A stretch of DNA of 64,000 bases from Sulfitobacter mediterraneus. Lineage in GTDB: Bacteria > Pseudomonadota > Alphaproteobacteria > Rhodobacterales > Rhodobacteraceae. Location of the stretch: assembly GCF_016801775.1 (NCBI RefSeq), contig NZ_CP069004.1, forward strand, positions 3,410,001-3,474,000, read 5' to 3'. This document shows positions 1 through 8,980 of this stretch, one piece after another. Within the stretch, counting starts at the first letter, position 1, and each line of letters starts with the position of its first letter. The notes under the pieces are model-generated. The model had not been told where the DNA came from and did no database searches. It was given only the letters and a program-made list of their open reading frames with translations. Both the position numbers and the translations under genes were made by a program.

Positions 1-80
1 ATCACGGGGCGGCGCTTGTCCTGTCCTGCGATCTTGGGGGATGCAGGTGATTCTGTGCCCGTTCGCTCAGCTTTTGTCAT
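1..80 (-). CDS. N-terminus of an unidentified protein, cut by the window edge
   Basis: On the minus strand an ATG at 80-78 opens a frame with no stop to the window edge (26 codons). It is preceded by an AAGGAG-type ribosome binding site at about 91-97. The visible peptide begins MTKAERTGTE and ends DKRRPV. It is divergent from the solute-binding protein gene at 273, with a perfect palindrome between them. A divergent gene in this place is often the local transcriptional regulator, and a charged KRRP stretch would fit the lead-in to a LacI-type helix-turn-helix, but too little is visible to assign a family. Confidence 0.5.
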   Translation of the reverse strand, partial: MTKAERTGTESPASPKIAGQDKRRPV

Positions 81-154
81 TGTTTTCACACTCCTTGTTA
101 TTACGGACCGCCGTGATTGGGCTGTCATGCTAGGCCCATTTAATCCGATTATAT

Positions 155-170
155 ATCTTTGATCAAAGAT
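155..170. promoter_or_regulatory. Perfect 16-bp palindrome, probable operator
   Basis: ATCTTTGATCAAAGAT is its own reverse complement. It lies 103 bp before the start codon at 273 and between two divergent genes. The 14-bp core recurs upstream of the oxidoreductase gene at the other end of the cluster (14080-14093), also in an intergenic position. A TTGACG at 175-180 could be a -35 box just downstream, but no good -10 follows. Confidence 0.7.
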
Positions 171-272
171 TTTATTGACGTGATCAGTTTATGTGGGTTA
201 GCGTCGCTCCATGACAAGCGGTGCGCGGGAGGAATGCGCGGCGCACAGGTCATCAAACGGGAGGACACCAGA

Positions 273-1874
273 ATGACACTTAAGAACGGAATGACCCGCC
301 GCCGGTTCACCAAGGGCCTGCTTTACGGAACTTCGGCTGCGTTAGCATCGCCGTTGATCATGCCGCGCCGGGGCATCGCTCAAGAGGCTTTGGCAAACGG
401 CAAGATCGGTGGGCCAACAGGCTTCGAGGGCGCCGAAGCCTATCAGTACGGGGCAGACACACCTGAAGGCCGCGCAATGGAGGCGTTGCGCGCAATGGCC
501 GGCACCAACTCAGCACCGACCCGCATTCGTCTGGCGCTGTCAGAAGGATCCATTGGCCAATTGACCCAGGCTTTCCCCGAGGGCGCACCATCCATCAAAG
601 AACTGTTCGAAGCTGAAAGCGGTATCACGCTGGACATTATCGGGGTTCCGTCCGGGCAGGAATTTACCAAGGCGGTGCAAGATATCTCAACCAACGCTGG
701 TGAATACGACATCTACACCACTGACTTTAACCGTCTCGGCGACATCGTCGAAACCGGCGGCGTCGCAAATCTTGACGAGTTTGTCGAAAAGCATCAGCCG
801 GAATGGGCTGCTGAAAACGGCTATGTCGGCGGTGAGCAAGGCGTTAGCTTGCTCAACAAATATAGGGGCAGTTACTATGGTATCTCGCTCGATGGTGACT
901 TCCTCACATGGATCTATCGCAAAGATCTGTTTGAGGATGACGCGATGCGTCAGGCCCACAAGGCCGCGACAGGCCGCGAGCTGACCTTGCCTTCCACCTA
1001 TGCCGAACTTGATGAAACGGCGCTGTTCTTCACCAAACACACAAATGGTGAGATTCACGGCTGCACCGATCTGCGCAATCAGGGTTGGGGCTATATCAAC
1101 TGGTACGGCCGCTACACCACGATGGGCAATCCAAACCAGTTCCTGTTTGCCGACGATGGCAGCATGCTGATCAACTCCGAAGCTGGCGCACGGGCCACGC
1201 AAGAATATGTCGATAGCCTTGCCCACCATGCCCCGGATGCGATCTCTTGGAGCTGGCCAGAGCAATACGGGTCTATGGCGAACGGCACCTCTGCAATGAC
1301 GTGCGCATGGTCGAATATGCCCAAGTTCCTCGACAATCCGGCAAATGAAGGGTCCAAGGTTGTCGGGAAGCTGGGATCTTGGACGCCGCCAGGCCGCGAA
1401 GTCGATGGCGACCTGATCAGCCGCTCCCTTTTGTGGTTCTCGCTGGCCGCATCCGTATCCAATCAAGCGGACAATCCCGAAGCCTGCTATCTGTTCCTGC
1501 AGTGGCTGGGCGGGCCGCAAATCTCATCTTGGATGGTGGCAAACCCTGCGGGTTACTTCGACCCATGGCAGAACGCGCATCTGGATGATCCGTTGGTGCA
1601 GCGGACCTATCACGACTACCATGTGGACACGATCCGCAAATCGATTCAACGTGCAGTGCCGTCGATTAACTATCCCGGCGCGACAGCCTTCCACAACGCC
1701 CTGGACGAAAACCTCGTTGCGGCCCTCACCGGTGAAAAAACCGCCGAGCAGGCAATGGCGGACACCGAGCGCCAGTGGAAACGCATCACCCGCCGCGTGG
1801 GCGAAGACAAGTTGCTCGAAGCAATCCGCTTTAACAACGAGGCTTGGCCGACGATCACTGATCCGGTTACCTGA
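273..1874 (+). CDS. Tat-exported ABC sugar-type solute-binding protein (family 1)
   Basis: Periplasmic binding protein of a CUT1-like importer, 533 aa. The start at 273 is chosen because GGGAGGA (259-265) precedes it and because it places a twin-arginine signal at the N-terminus: T-R-R-R-F-T-K at residues 8-14, then a hydrophobic stretch and a likely cleavage after GIA36. The longer reading from 159 would bury the signal. Tat export implies the protein folds before export, which is uncommon but known for binding proteins. It is followed by two permease and two ATPase genes in one operon. The ligand cannot be read from sequence; the downstream SDR, epimerase-like and transketolase genes suggest a sugar or polyol. 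A hairpin follows the stop codon. Confidence 0.88.
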   Translation: MTLKNGMTRRRFTKGLLYGTSAALASPLIMPRRGIAQEALANGKIGGPTGFEGAEAYQYGADTPEGRAMEALRAMAGTNSAPTRIRLALSEGSIGQLTQAFPEGAPSIKELFEAESGITLDIIGVPSGQEFTKAVQDISTNAGEYDIYTTDFNRLGDIVETGGVANLDEFVEKHQPEWAAENGYVGGEQGVSLLNKYRGSYYGISLDGDFLTWIYRKDLFEDDAMRQAHKAATGRELTLPSTYAELDETALFFTKHTNGEIHGCTDLRNQGWGYINWYGRYTTMGNPNQFLFADDGSMLINSEAGARATQEYVDSLAHHAPDAISWSWPEQYGSMANGTSAMTCAWSNMPKFLDNPANEGSKVVGKLGSWTPPGREVDGDLISRSLLWFSLAASVSNQADNPEACYLFLQWLGGPQISSWMVANPAGYFDPWQNAHLDDPLVQRTYHDYHVDTIRKSIQRAVPSINYPGATAFHNALDENLVAALTGEKTAEQAMADTERQWKRITRRVGEDKLLEAIRFNNEAWPTITDPVT

Positions 1875-1891
1875 TCCACAAACACAATCCT

Positions 1892-1919
1892 ACAGGCCGG
1901 CCTTTGCGGGCTGGCCTGT
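1892..1919 (+). terminator. Intercistronic hairpin after the binding-protein gene
   Basis: ACAGGCCGGCC (1892-1902) pairs with GGCTGGCCTGT (1909-1919), an 11-bp stem with one G-U and a six-base loop. No long T-tract follows, so it is more likely a partial terminator or 3' mRNA-stabilising structure than a full stop. It would allow more binding protein than permease to be made. Confidence 0.6.
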
Positions 1920-1949
1920 GCTTTGATCCTGTCTCAAAGGGCTTTTTGC

Positions 1950-2810
1950 ATGCAGTTGTCACTGTCCTTCCGCGTATTTCGATTTTTTGCCATCGGGCTG
2001 GCATTGGTCTTCACGCTCATTCCGGTTTTGTGGATGATGTCGATGGCGTTCAAACCTATTCCCGAATGGTCTGCCAGTGGCGACAACCTGACATGGTGGC
2101 CCAAAGACCCGACGCTGGACAACTTCCGCTATATCTTCGGCGCAAGCTCAAGCGAGTTGTTGTCGACATTGGAGCGCACCGCGGGGCGCCCCATTTTGGC
2201 CTCCCTGCTGGCGGCGACAATCGGCACCTTGATCGCGATGGTTGTCGGATCGAGCGCGGCCTATGGCGTATCGCGTTACGGGTCAGGTAAGAACCTGCCG
2301 CTGGCATTGATTCAGCTCCGGCTGTTCCCCCCCCTCGCGGTCATGATCCCGGTGATGGTGATGTGGACGTTCTTAGGACTTACCGACACGTGGTACGGGC
2401 TGAGCCTGGTCTACGGCATCGTCACACTGCCCTTCGCCTTCTGGCTCATGAAAACCTATTTTGACGATATGCCGATTGAGATCGAAGAGGCTGCATTGGT
2501 CGAAGGGTGTTCGCGCTTTCGTGTCCTTACCCGCGTGACCCTGCCAATGATGCGCGGCCCGCTGGCCTCATCCGCGTTGCTGGTCTTTATCCTGAACTGG
2601 TCCGACTACCTGATCGCATTGATGCTCACGACGCGCGATTGGGTCACGATCCCCGTGTACATGGCGTCACTTTCATCTTCGATGACCGGACAACTTTACG
2701 GTGCCAAGGCGGCGCTGGGTCTGATTGCAGCTGTGCCGCCTGTGATTATGGGCATCTTGATTCAAAAACACCTCGTGCGTGGCCTGACATTCGGAGCGTT
2801 GAAGCAATGA
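1950..2810 (+). CDS. ABC transporter permease, MalG-like
   Basis: Inner-membrane subunit of the importer, 286 aa with about six hydrophobic segments. The MalG/EAA cytoplasmic loop that contacts the ATPase is visible as [20 protein letters not shown]. The ATG at 1950 is preferred over a TTG at 1923 because AAGG lies about ten bases before it and it gives a normal N-terminus leading into the first membrane helix. The stop overlaps the next start (ATGA). Here the MalG-like gene precedes the MalF-like gene, the reverse of the usual order. Confidence 0.9.
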   Translation: MQLSLSFRVFRFFAIGLALVFTLIPVLWMMSMAFKPIPEWSASGDNLTWWPKDPTLDNFRYIFGASSSELLSTLERTAGRPILASLLAATIGTLIAMVVGSSAAYGVSRYGSGKNLPLALIQLRLFPPLAVMIPVMVMWTFLGLTDTWYGLSLVYGIVTLPFAFWLMKTYFDDMPIEIEEAALVEGCSRFRVLTRVTLPMMRGPLASSALLVFILNWSDYLIALMLTTRDWVTIPVYMASLSSSMTGQLYGAKAALGLIAAVPPVIMGILIQKHLVRGLTFGALKQ

Positions 2811-3739
2811 CACATTCCTCGCCCCAAACCTCGAACGCTGCGAAAGACGCACCGAAATCCCGGCTTGGACTTTGGTTGACCCTGCCGGCACAGCTTCTGA
2901 TCCTCTTTGTCGCGGTTTTCCCGCTGCTGATGCAGCTCTACCTCAGCTTCTCCGACTGGACTCCGCTGGCCGGACGATCTTGGACCCGGGCGCATGAATT
3001 GTGGATCGGTTTTTGGAACTACTCGGACCTCTTTGCAGATCCGCGATTTTGGGGTGCCCTGTGGCGCACAATGATCGTGATCGGTATCGCAGTGCCGGTT
3101 GAATTCTTGTTGGGGCTGGGTCTCGCCACCCTGTTCATGCAAGATTTCCGCGGCAAGAAGGTGCTCTATTCCACGCTGCTGGTGCCGATGATGATCGTAC
3201 CTGCGGTTGCCGGATATATGTTCTTTTTGCTGTTCCAATCGGATGGTCCAATCAATGGTTTGCTCTCTGCGCTGACCGGGCTTGATGTGAGTATCCGCTG
3301 GCTGACAGACCCTGACCTTGCGATCTTTGCGGTTATGATTGCAGACATCTGGCAGTGGACGCCGCTGATGTTCTTGATCCTTTTGGCAGGGCTTTTGGGC
3401 GTGCCGCGCGAACAACTGACGGCGGCGACCCTTCTGGGCGCATCCCCGTGGCAGCGGTTCCGCACCATTGTGTTGCCCAAGATCAAAGTCATTATCGTGA
3501 TTGCGCTGGCGATCCGCGTGATCGAGGTTTTCAAGATCTTTGACACGCTGTTCATCATGACAGCTGGCGGTCCGGGCACAGCGACGGAAACGATTTCGGT
3601 GTTCTTTTATAAGATCATGACGCTGGAACTGGCCTGGAGCTATGTTGCGGCTGCAGGTCTGGTGATCCTGATTGCCCTGTCGATCCTCGCTGTTGCTGCG
3701 ATGTATTTCCTTCCCAAATCCAAGGAGGCAGGCAAATGA
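2807..3739 (+). CDS. ABC transporter permease, MalF-like
   Basis: Second membrane subunit, 310 aa. It has a short polar N-terminus, a first membrane helix around residues 23-43 and the EAA-type loop [17 protein letters not shown] near residues 205-222. The start overlaps the preceding stop by four bases, and its own stop overlaps the next ATPase start, so the five transporter genes are translationally coupled. It should pair with the preceding permease to form the channel. Confidence 0.9.
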   Translation: MTHSSPQTSNAAKDAPKSRLGLWLTLPAQLLILFVAVFPLLMQLYLSFSDWTPLAGRSWTRAHELWIGFWNYSDLFADPRFWGALWRTMIVIGIAVPVEFLLGLGLATLFMQDFRGKKVLYSTLLVPMMIVPAVAGYMFFLLFQSDGPINGLLSALTGLDVSIRWLTDPDLAIFAVMIADIWQWTPLMFLILLAGLLGVPREQLTAATLLGASPWQRFRTIVLPKIKVIIVIALAIRVIEVFKIFDTLFIMTAGGPGTATETISVFFYKIMTLELAWSYVAAAGLVILIALSILAVAAMYFLPKSKEAGK

Positions 3740-4821
3740 CCAGCATCCACCTTGCTAATATCGTCAAGAAATTCGGAGATTTCACCGCGATCCAAACCAT
3801 GAACTTGGAAGTGCGCGATGGTGAGTTTCTCGCGCTGCTCGGGCCATCGGGTTGCGGTAAATCCACCACGATGAATATCATCGCGGGGATGGAAACCCCG
3901 ACCCACGGTACGGTCAAATTTGGCGAACGGGACATCACCCATGTGCCGATGCAAAAGCGCGGCGTTGGATTTGTATTCCAGAACTACGCGATCTTCACCC
4001 ATATGTCGGTCTATGAAAACCTCGCTTATGGGCTGCGGATGAACGGCACCCCCAAGGCTGAACTGGATCGCAAAGTTCAGGAGATCGCGGAGTTTCTGGA
4101 ATTGACCGCGATCCTGCATAGACCGTCTGCGGGACTGTCAGTGAACATCTTGCAGCGTCTGGCCATCGGTCGTTCCGCTATTCTGGAGCCGTCAATATTC
4201 TTGTTGGATGAACCCTTGTCCAACGTCGACGCCGCGTTCCGCGCGGTGATGCGTCAAGAGCTCAAGCAGCTGCAGCGCAAATTCAAACAGACCATGGTTT
4301 ACGTAACTCATGATCAGCTTGAGGCCATGACAATGGCGGACCGGATTGCGGTTATGGACCACGGCGTCCTGCAACAAGTTGGCACGCCGATTGATGTCTA
4401 CAACAACCCTCGCAATCTGTTTGTCGCGCAGTTTTTGGGCTCGCCGGGGATGAACTTGCTGCCGGGCGCCTTGGCAGATCGGGGCGGTGATATGTTTGTC
4501 GATCTTGAGCTGGGCGGCAGCATCGCGCTCAAAGGTAGTGATGCACAGGCCGGTCGCGCCGCAAAAAGCCGCGATGTGGTCTGCGGCTTCCGCCCCGAGG
4601 CCGTGCAGTTTGATGATGCGGGTGTCTCCCTCTCTGTGACCTTTGTCGAACGGATCGGCGCGCGGACAATTGTCCACATGGGCAAGGGTGCCGCATCGGT
4701 AAAGGCGGTTTTTGATAACAAGGTTGCTGTGAACGTCGGGGATCAAACCCGCATTGCCCCCCAGGACAATGCAATCCGTCTTTTCGCAGCGCAAAGCGGC
4801 GAAAGCCTGCAGGTGGCATAA
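3736..4821 (+). CDS. ABC transporter ATPase A with degenerate signature motif
   Basis: Nucleotide-binding subunit of the MalK/UgpC type, 361 aa with a C-terminal regulatory (TOBE-like) domain. Walker A is intact (GPSGCGKST, residues 36-44), Walker B has the catalytic glutamate (LLDEP, E159), and the H-loop His is present (YVTHDQ). The ABC signature, normally LSGGQ, reads LSVNILQR at residues 134-141: both glycines are lost. Its partner encoded next (4821-5876) has a normal signature but a changed Walker B. Paired ATPases occur in glycerol importers of the GlpST type; no glycerol kinase gene is present here. The gene starts inside the permease stop and ends in a TAATG junction with ATPase B. 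Confidence 0.92.
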   Translation: MTSIHLANIVKKFGDFTAIQTMNLEVRDGEFLALLGPSGCGKSTTMNIIAGMETPTHGTVKFGERDITHVPMQKRGVGFVFQNYAIFTHMSVYENLAYGLRMNGTPKAELDRKVQEIAEFLELTAILHRPSAGLSVNILQRLAIGRSAILEPSIFLLDEPLSNVDAAFRAVMRQELKQLQRKFKQTMVYVTHDQLEAMTMADRIAVMDHGVLQQVGTPIDVYNNPRNLFVAQFLGSPGMNLLPGALADRGGDMFVDLELGGSIALKGSDAQAGRAAKSRDVVCGFRPEAVQFDDAGVSLSVTFVERIGARTIVHMGKGAASVKAVFDNKVAVNVGDQTRIAPQDNAIRLFAAQSGESLQVA

Positions 4822-5876
4822 TGGCTAGTATTTCCTTTCGCAATGTAACCAAACGCTTTGGCGACACCATGGCGTTGAACGATGTGTCCTTTGATATTGA
4901 GGATAACGAATTCTTCTGCTTCTTTGGGCCGCCTCTGTCAGGCAAATCAACCATCCTTCGGATTATTCTGGGCCTGGACACCCCGGACAGTGGTGAGGTG
5001 TTGATCGACGGCAAACCGGTAACCCACATCGGGCCGGCAGAACGAAACATCGCAATGGTGTTCCAGAACCTCGCCTTGTTTCCGCATATGACTGCACGGG
5101 AGAATGTGATCTTCCCGCTGGTCGAACGCAAAACCGCTCCTGCGGAGATCGAGGCCAAGCTGGGCGATGTGGCGGAAAAACTGCATATGTCGCACATCCT
5201 GCACAAACATCCGGCGCAATTGTCGGGGGGCGAACGACAGCGGGTCGCGATTGCCCGTGCGCTGGTTCGCGATCCAGTGGCCTATCTGATGGACGATCCG
5301 ATCTCGGCCTTGGATGCACGTCTGCGTGAAGAGACCCGGATCGAGCTGAAACGCATTCAACGCGAGGTCGGACATACCCTGATCTATGTAACGCACGATC
5401 AGGAAGAGGCGATGTCGATCGCCGACCGTATGGCGATCCTGCGCGATGGGCAGGTGCAACAAATTGGCACTCCGATAGAAATCTACGATGCGCCTGCTAA
5501 TACCTATGTTGCTTCTATGCTCGGCGCGCCTGCGATCAACCTGTTCGATGTGGATGCCATCAGCGGTGTTACCAAAAACGGGGCACTTGATCTCAATGGA
5601 GTAGATCTGGACGGGGTTGAGCGGGTCGGCCTGCGTCCTGAAGACGGGCGGCTGATTGGTGTCGACAGCGGTCTAAGATCAACGGTCTCAATGGTGGAGC
5701 CTTTGGGCGGGGCGACAATCGTGACGCTGGACCCGCCCGAAGGTGGCACACCGATACGGTTGATGCTGCGCGGCCAGCCAACGATTGAGGTCGGCGCAGG
5801 AATAGCCATTGAATACACCCCAAGCGCATTGATGCGCTTTGACGCCAACAATGAGCGCATGGGAGACACAAAATGA
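4821..5876 (+). CDS. ABC transporter ATPase B with Walker B Glu-to-Asp change
   Basis: Second nucleotide-binding subunit, 351 aa, MalK/UgpC type. Walker A is GPPLSGKST (residues 36-44), the signature is canonical LSGGERQR (134-141), and the H-loop is YVTHDQ. The residue after the Walker B aspartate is Asp159 (LMDDP) instead of Glu, the general base for ATP hydrolysis. In a head-to-tail dimer with ATPase A, this Asp159 would face the damaged LSVNILQR signature. The other composite site would have DE plus LSGGE and be fully canonical. The start overlaps the previous stop by one base. Confidence 0.92.
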   Translation: MASISFRNVTKRFGDTMALNDVSFDIEDNEFFCFFGPPLSGKSTILRIILGLDTPDSGEVLIDGKPVTHIGPAERNIAMVFQNLALFPHMTARENVIFPLVERKTAPAEIEAKLGDVAEKLHMSHILHKHPAQLSGGERQRVAIARALVRDPVAYLMDDPISALDARLREETRIELKRIQREVGHTLIYVTHDQEEAMSIADRMAILRDGQVQQIGTPIEIYDAPANTYVASMLGAPAINLFDVDAISGVTKNGALDLNGVDLDGVERVGLRPEDGRLIGVDSGLRSTVSMVEPLGGATIVTLDPPEGGTPIRLMLRGQPTIEVGAGIAIEYTPSALMRFDANNERMGDTK

Positions 5877-6655
5877 AGTTCGAGGGTAAAACTGCCATCA
5901 TCACCGGGGCATCGCGGGGGATCGGGGCCGAGACCGCGCTGCACCTCTCGGATTTGGGGGCAAATGTGATCTTGCTGGCCCGATCCGGAGATGAGATCGG
6001 CGCGCTGGCAGATGACATCAAAGACCACGGCGGCGCTGCAGAGGCATTGACCTGCGACGTGGCCAATCCCACCGACGTGGCCAATGCCATTGCGGCCTGC
6101 AAGGACCGGTTTGGCGGCTTGGACATTCTGGTGAACAATGCCGGGTTGATTGACCCGATTGCCCGCCTCGAAGACAGCGATCCACAGGCATGGGCGCAAG
6201 TCATGAATGTGAACGTGCTGGGCGTTTACCACATGCTGCGCGAAGGCCTGCCCCTGATGGGGCAAAGCGGTGGCGGGACAGTGATCAACATCAGCTCCAT
6301 CGCGGCGGTCAAAGCATTGGAAGGTTGGTCGCATTACTGCGCTTCCAAAGCCGCGGTGCTGTCGCTGACCCGCAGTGTGATGGCCGAATGGGGCGATAGG
6401 GGCGTGACAGCTGTAGGACTCAGCCCCGGCACAGTCGCGACAGGCATGCAAAAATCCATCGCGCAATCGGGCCTCAATCCCGTCAGCCAAACCCCGTGGG
6501 AGGCACATATCCCGCCGCAATGGGTTGCCAAGGCGATCGCTTGGCTCGCGCAAGGCGGTGCGGTGGATTACGCGGGCCGCGATTTTTCAATCAAACACAA
6601 ATACGGACGACGGGCGGTGGGTCTGCCCGAAGACGGCGCATTGGACGGCGAATAG
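5873..6655 (+). CDS. SDR family oxidoreductase
   Basis: NAD(P)-dependent short-chain dehydrogenase, 260 aa. The cofactor motif TGASRGIG is at residues 11-18, NNAG at 88-91, the catalytic serine near 141 and YCASK at 155-159. The start overlaps the ATPase stop (ATGA), so it is in the transporter operon. It probably oxidises or reduces a hydroxyl of the imported substrate. Two further SDRs in the same operon suggest successive redox steps or an epimerisation through a keto intermediate. The specific substrate is unknown. Confidence 0.9.
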   Translation: MKFEGKTAIITGASRGIGAETALHLSDLGANVILLARSGDEIGALADDIKDHGGAAEALTCDVANPTDVANAIAACKDRFGGLDILVNNAGLIDPIARLEDSDPQAWAQVMNVNVLGVYHMLREGLPLMGQSGGGTVINISSIAAVKALEGWSHYCASKAAVLSLTRSVMAEWGDRGVTAVGLSPGTVATGMQKSIAQSGLNPVSQTPWEAHIPPQWVAKAIAWLAQGGAVDYAGRDFSIKHKYGRRAVGLPEDGALDGE

Positions 6656-6667
6656 GAGACATCACTC

Positions 6668-7204
6668 ATGAGCAACGACAAAGACGGAAAAGACCGCGGG
6701 TTTTACGATGGTAACGGGTTTGACAATTTGACCGGGCCGGGCGCACAGCAGGCCTATGATTTCTGGGACCGCCTGGAAGAGATGCGCAAGGATGAGCCGC
6801 TGAAAGGCAATCTGTACGATCCGCGGGTCTCTGCGGATTTCCCGCAAAACCCCTGCAATCTGCCGATCAACTTGATGTTGTGGCCAGAACGGATGATGGA
6901 CTTTGTCATGCTGCGCGGCGAGCCGGGCGGGGAATTTCCGCCACATACCCACGGCTATGGTGATGAGATTTATCTCATCATTAACGGCGAAGGTATCGTG
7001 ATTATTGACGGTGTCGAATACGAGGCCAAAAAGCACGATATTTTCTGGATCCCCGCAGGCACACCGCACACTTATCGCACACCAGCAGACAAAACTGAAA
7101 GTTTCGACATCTTTGCGGTCAATGTTCCGGGCGTCAAACACACGATGCGGTCCACCTATTGGGCAGGCCCGCCCAAAGGCAAAAAGGCGGGCGACAATGC
7201 TTGA
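6668..7204 (+). CDS. Cupin domain protein
   Basis: Single-cupin protein of 178 aa. The metal-binding cupin motif is visible: H93, H95 and E100 in PPHTHGYGDE, and H134 in the second motif (IPAGTPH). The first ~65 residues precede the barrel and are polar. Small cupins in sugar operons are often isomerases, epimerases or dioxygenases, but motifs alone do not separate these. The ATG follows an AGGAGA site at about 6655-6660, and the 3' end overlaps the next start by eight bases. Confidence 0.8.
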   Translation: MSNDKDGKDRGFYDGNGFDNLTGPGAQQAYDFWDRLEEMRKDEPLKGNLYDPRVSADFPQNPCNLPINLMLWPERMMDFVMLRGEPGGEFPPHTHGYGDEIYLIINGEGIVIIDGVEYEAKKHDIFWIPAGTPHTYRTPADKTESFDIFAVNVPGVKHTMRSTYWAGPPKGKKAGDNA

Positions 7205-8159
7205 TCCAGAAGACAAGAACCTGGGCAAGGCCGTGGTCGAGGCCCCCTTTGCCGCCGCATTGGAAGATCTGGCGCAAACCAGCGATGATCTGGTTGTGGT
7301 GACAGCGGATTTGTCCAAATGGACCGACGTTCTGCCTTTTGCCAAGGCGCACCCCGATCGGTTTGTACAGGTCGGCATGGCCGAGCAAAACCTCATGGGT
7401 GTGACCGCTGGTTTGGCCAAATCCGGTCTTTTGCCTGTCGCGGTGACCTTTGGCGTTTTTGCAACACGTCGCGCCTATGACCAGATCGCGATGAGCCTTG
7501 CGACCCAACCGTGCCACGCGATCATCGCTGGATTTTTGCCCGGTTTGGACAGCCGTTTCCGCGGTACGCATCAGGCTATCGACGATCTGGCGTTGATCCG
7601 CTCCTTGCCGGGTTTGACAGTGATTGACCCTGCCGATGCCACCGAGTTACGGGCCGCAGTTGTTGCCGCCGCTGAACACGAGGGCGTGATTTATATCCGT
7701 TGCAGCCGTGGCCGCGCCGAACAGCTATTCGACACTGGCACCGGATTTGAAATCGGGCCAGCACGGGAATTGCGCGAGGGCAGCGGCGATCTGGCGGTTG
7801 TGACCACTGGCGCCGCGACCCGCTGGGCCGTGGAAGCGATTGAAACGCTGGCCGATCAGGGCGGGGTGTCGCATTTGCATGTGCCGACGCTGAAACCCTT
7901 TCCCGATGCGCAAGTGGCTGCGTTTTGCGCCCGTAATGCACGGGTGATCACGGTGGAAAATCATCTGGTACATGGTGGCCTTGGTGCCAGCGTCAGTGCA
8001 GCCCTGGCGACACGCGGTATTGGTGTGCCCGTCCAGATCAAAGGGATCAACGACCGTTGGGGCGAATACGGGACACCCGAATTTTCTCGTAGCAAGCTTG
8101 GCCTTGGCTGCACAGACCTAGCTGCCGCGTTTGCGCAAAAACAACTGGAGGCATCATGA
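7197..8159 (+). CDS. Split transketolase, C-terminal (pyrimidine-binding and C) half
   Basis: 320 aa corresponding to the Pyr and C-terminal domains of transketolase. The glutamate that activates thiamine diphosphate is E63 in VGMAEQN, followed by the typical TFGVFATRRAYDQI strand. The start at 7197 sits within the end of the cupin gene; the longer reading from 7005 runs through the cupin gene in another frame and is not credible. The partner half is the next gene, overlapping by four bases. The order C-half then N-half is opposite to intact transketolase and to most split pairs. The two chains should form a heterotetramer transferring a two-carbon ketol unit. Confidence 0.9.
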   Translation: MLDPEDKNLGKAVVEAPFAAALEDLAQTSDDLVVVTADLSKWTDVLPFAKAHPDRFVQVGMAEQNLMGVTAGLAKSGLLPVAVTFGVFATRRAYDQIAMSLATQPCHAIIAGFLPGLDSRFRGTHQAIDDLALIRSLPGLTVIDPADATELRAAVVAAAEHEGVIYIRCSRGRAEQLFDTGTGFEIGPARELREGSGDLAVVTTGAATRWAVEAIETLADQGGVSHLHVPTLKPFPDAQVAAFCARNARVITVENHLVHGGLGASVSAALATRGIGVPVQIKGINDRWGEYGTPEFSRSKLGLGCTDLAAAFAQKQLEAS

Positions 8160-8980
8160 AACCCAATGCGCCCTCAACCGCAGAGCTTGCGCTGACTGCC
8201 GCGCGGATCCGCCGGATGGTGATCGAAATGTGCCGTCAACCCAAACAGGGCTATGCCGGACAAGGGCTTGAGCTGGCCGATATCATGACGGTGGTGTTTC
8301 ACGACATCAAGCGCCCACAAGATCGTTTTCTGTTGTCGACAGGCCATGCCGCCATCGCGCTTTATGCCGCGCTTTGGTCCGTTGGTGAATATGAACAAGA
8401 AGAGCTGATGACCTACGGCTTTGACGGGACCGAAATTGAAGAAAGCCCATTGGATGATCTCAAGGGGTTTGAGATGACGGGCGGGTCATTGGGGCAGGGG
8501 CCAAGTCAGGCCGCTGGTTTGGCGCTGGGTCTTCGGATGCAAGGCAGCAACGCGCGGGTCATTTGCGAAGTCTCTGATGGTGAGCTGCAAGAAGGCGCCG
8601 CTTGGGAAGGCTTTATGTTTGCGGCAGCCCGCGGCCTGTCTAATTTGGTTTTTGTGATCAATGACAATGGCGAACAGGCCGATGGCGCCACTGCTGAGGT
8701 CTTGGACATCGGTCCGCTTGCGCCCAAATTTGAGGCGTTTGGCATCAAAGCAATCGACGTGGACGGCCATGATCTCACCGCGCTCCGCACCGCCTTTCGC
8801 GACGCAGAAACCGCCGTTGGACCGGTTGCGTTGATCTGCAAAACGATACCCGGCAAAGGTATCAAAACCTTCGATCAATTTGCCCGCGTTCACTATGTGC
8901 GCACCACCGAAGAGATCTGGCAGGCCGCTGCCGATGAGTTGGATGCGCAGATCACTGAACTAGAGGGGGTGCCGGCATGA
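8156..8980 (+). CDS. Split transketolase, N-terminal (PP-binding) half
   Basis: 274 aa corresponding to the thiamine-diphosphate-binding domain. Visible are STGHAAIALYA (H64), GGSLGQGPSQAAG (109-121) and the ThDP/Mg motif SDGELQEG (140-147) with NDNG at 169-172. The first residue of the usual GDG motif is Ser here, while the metal-binding Asp and Asn are kept, so activity is still expected. It overlaps the previous and following genes by four bases each. The donor and acceptor sugars are unknown. Confidence 0.9.
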   Translation: MKPNAPSTAELALTAARIRRMVIEMCRQPKQGYAGQGLELADIMTVVFHDIKRPQDRFLLSTGHAAIALYAALWSVGEYEQEELMTYGFDGTEIEESPLDDLKGFEMTGGSLGQGPSQAAGLALGLRMQGSNARVICEVSDGELQEGAAWEGFMFAAARGLSNLVFVINDNGEQADGATAEVLDIGPLAPKFEAFGIKAIDVDGHDLTALRTAFRDAETAVGPVALICKTIPGKGIKTFDQFARVHYVRTTEEIWQAAADELDAQITELEGVPA

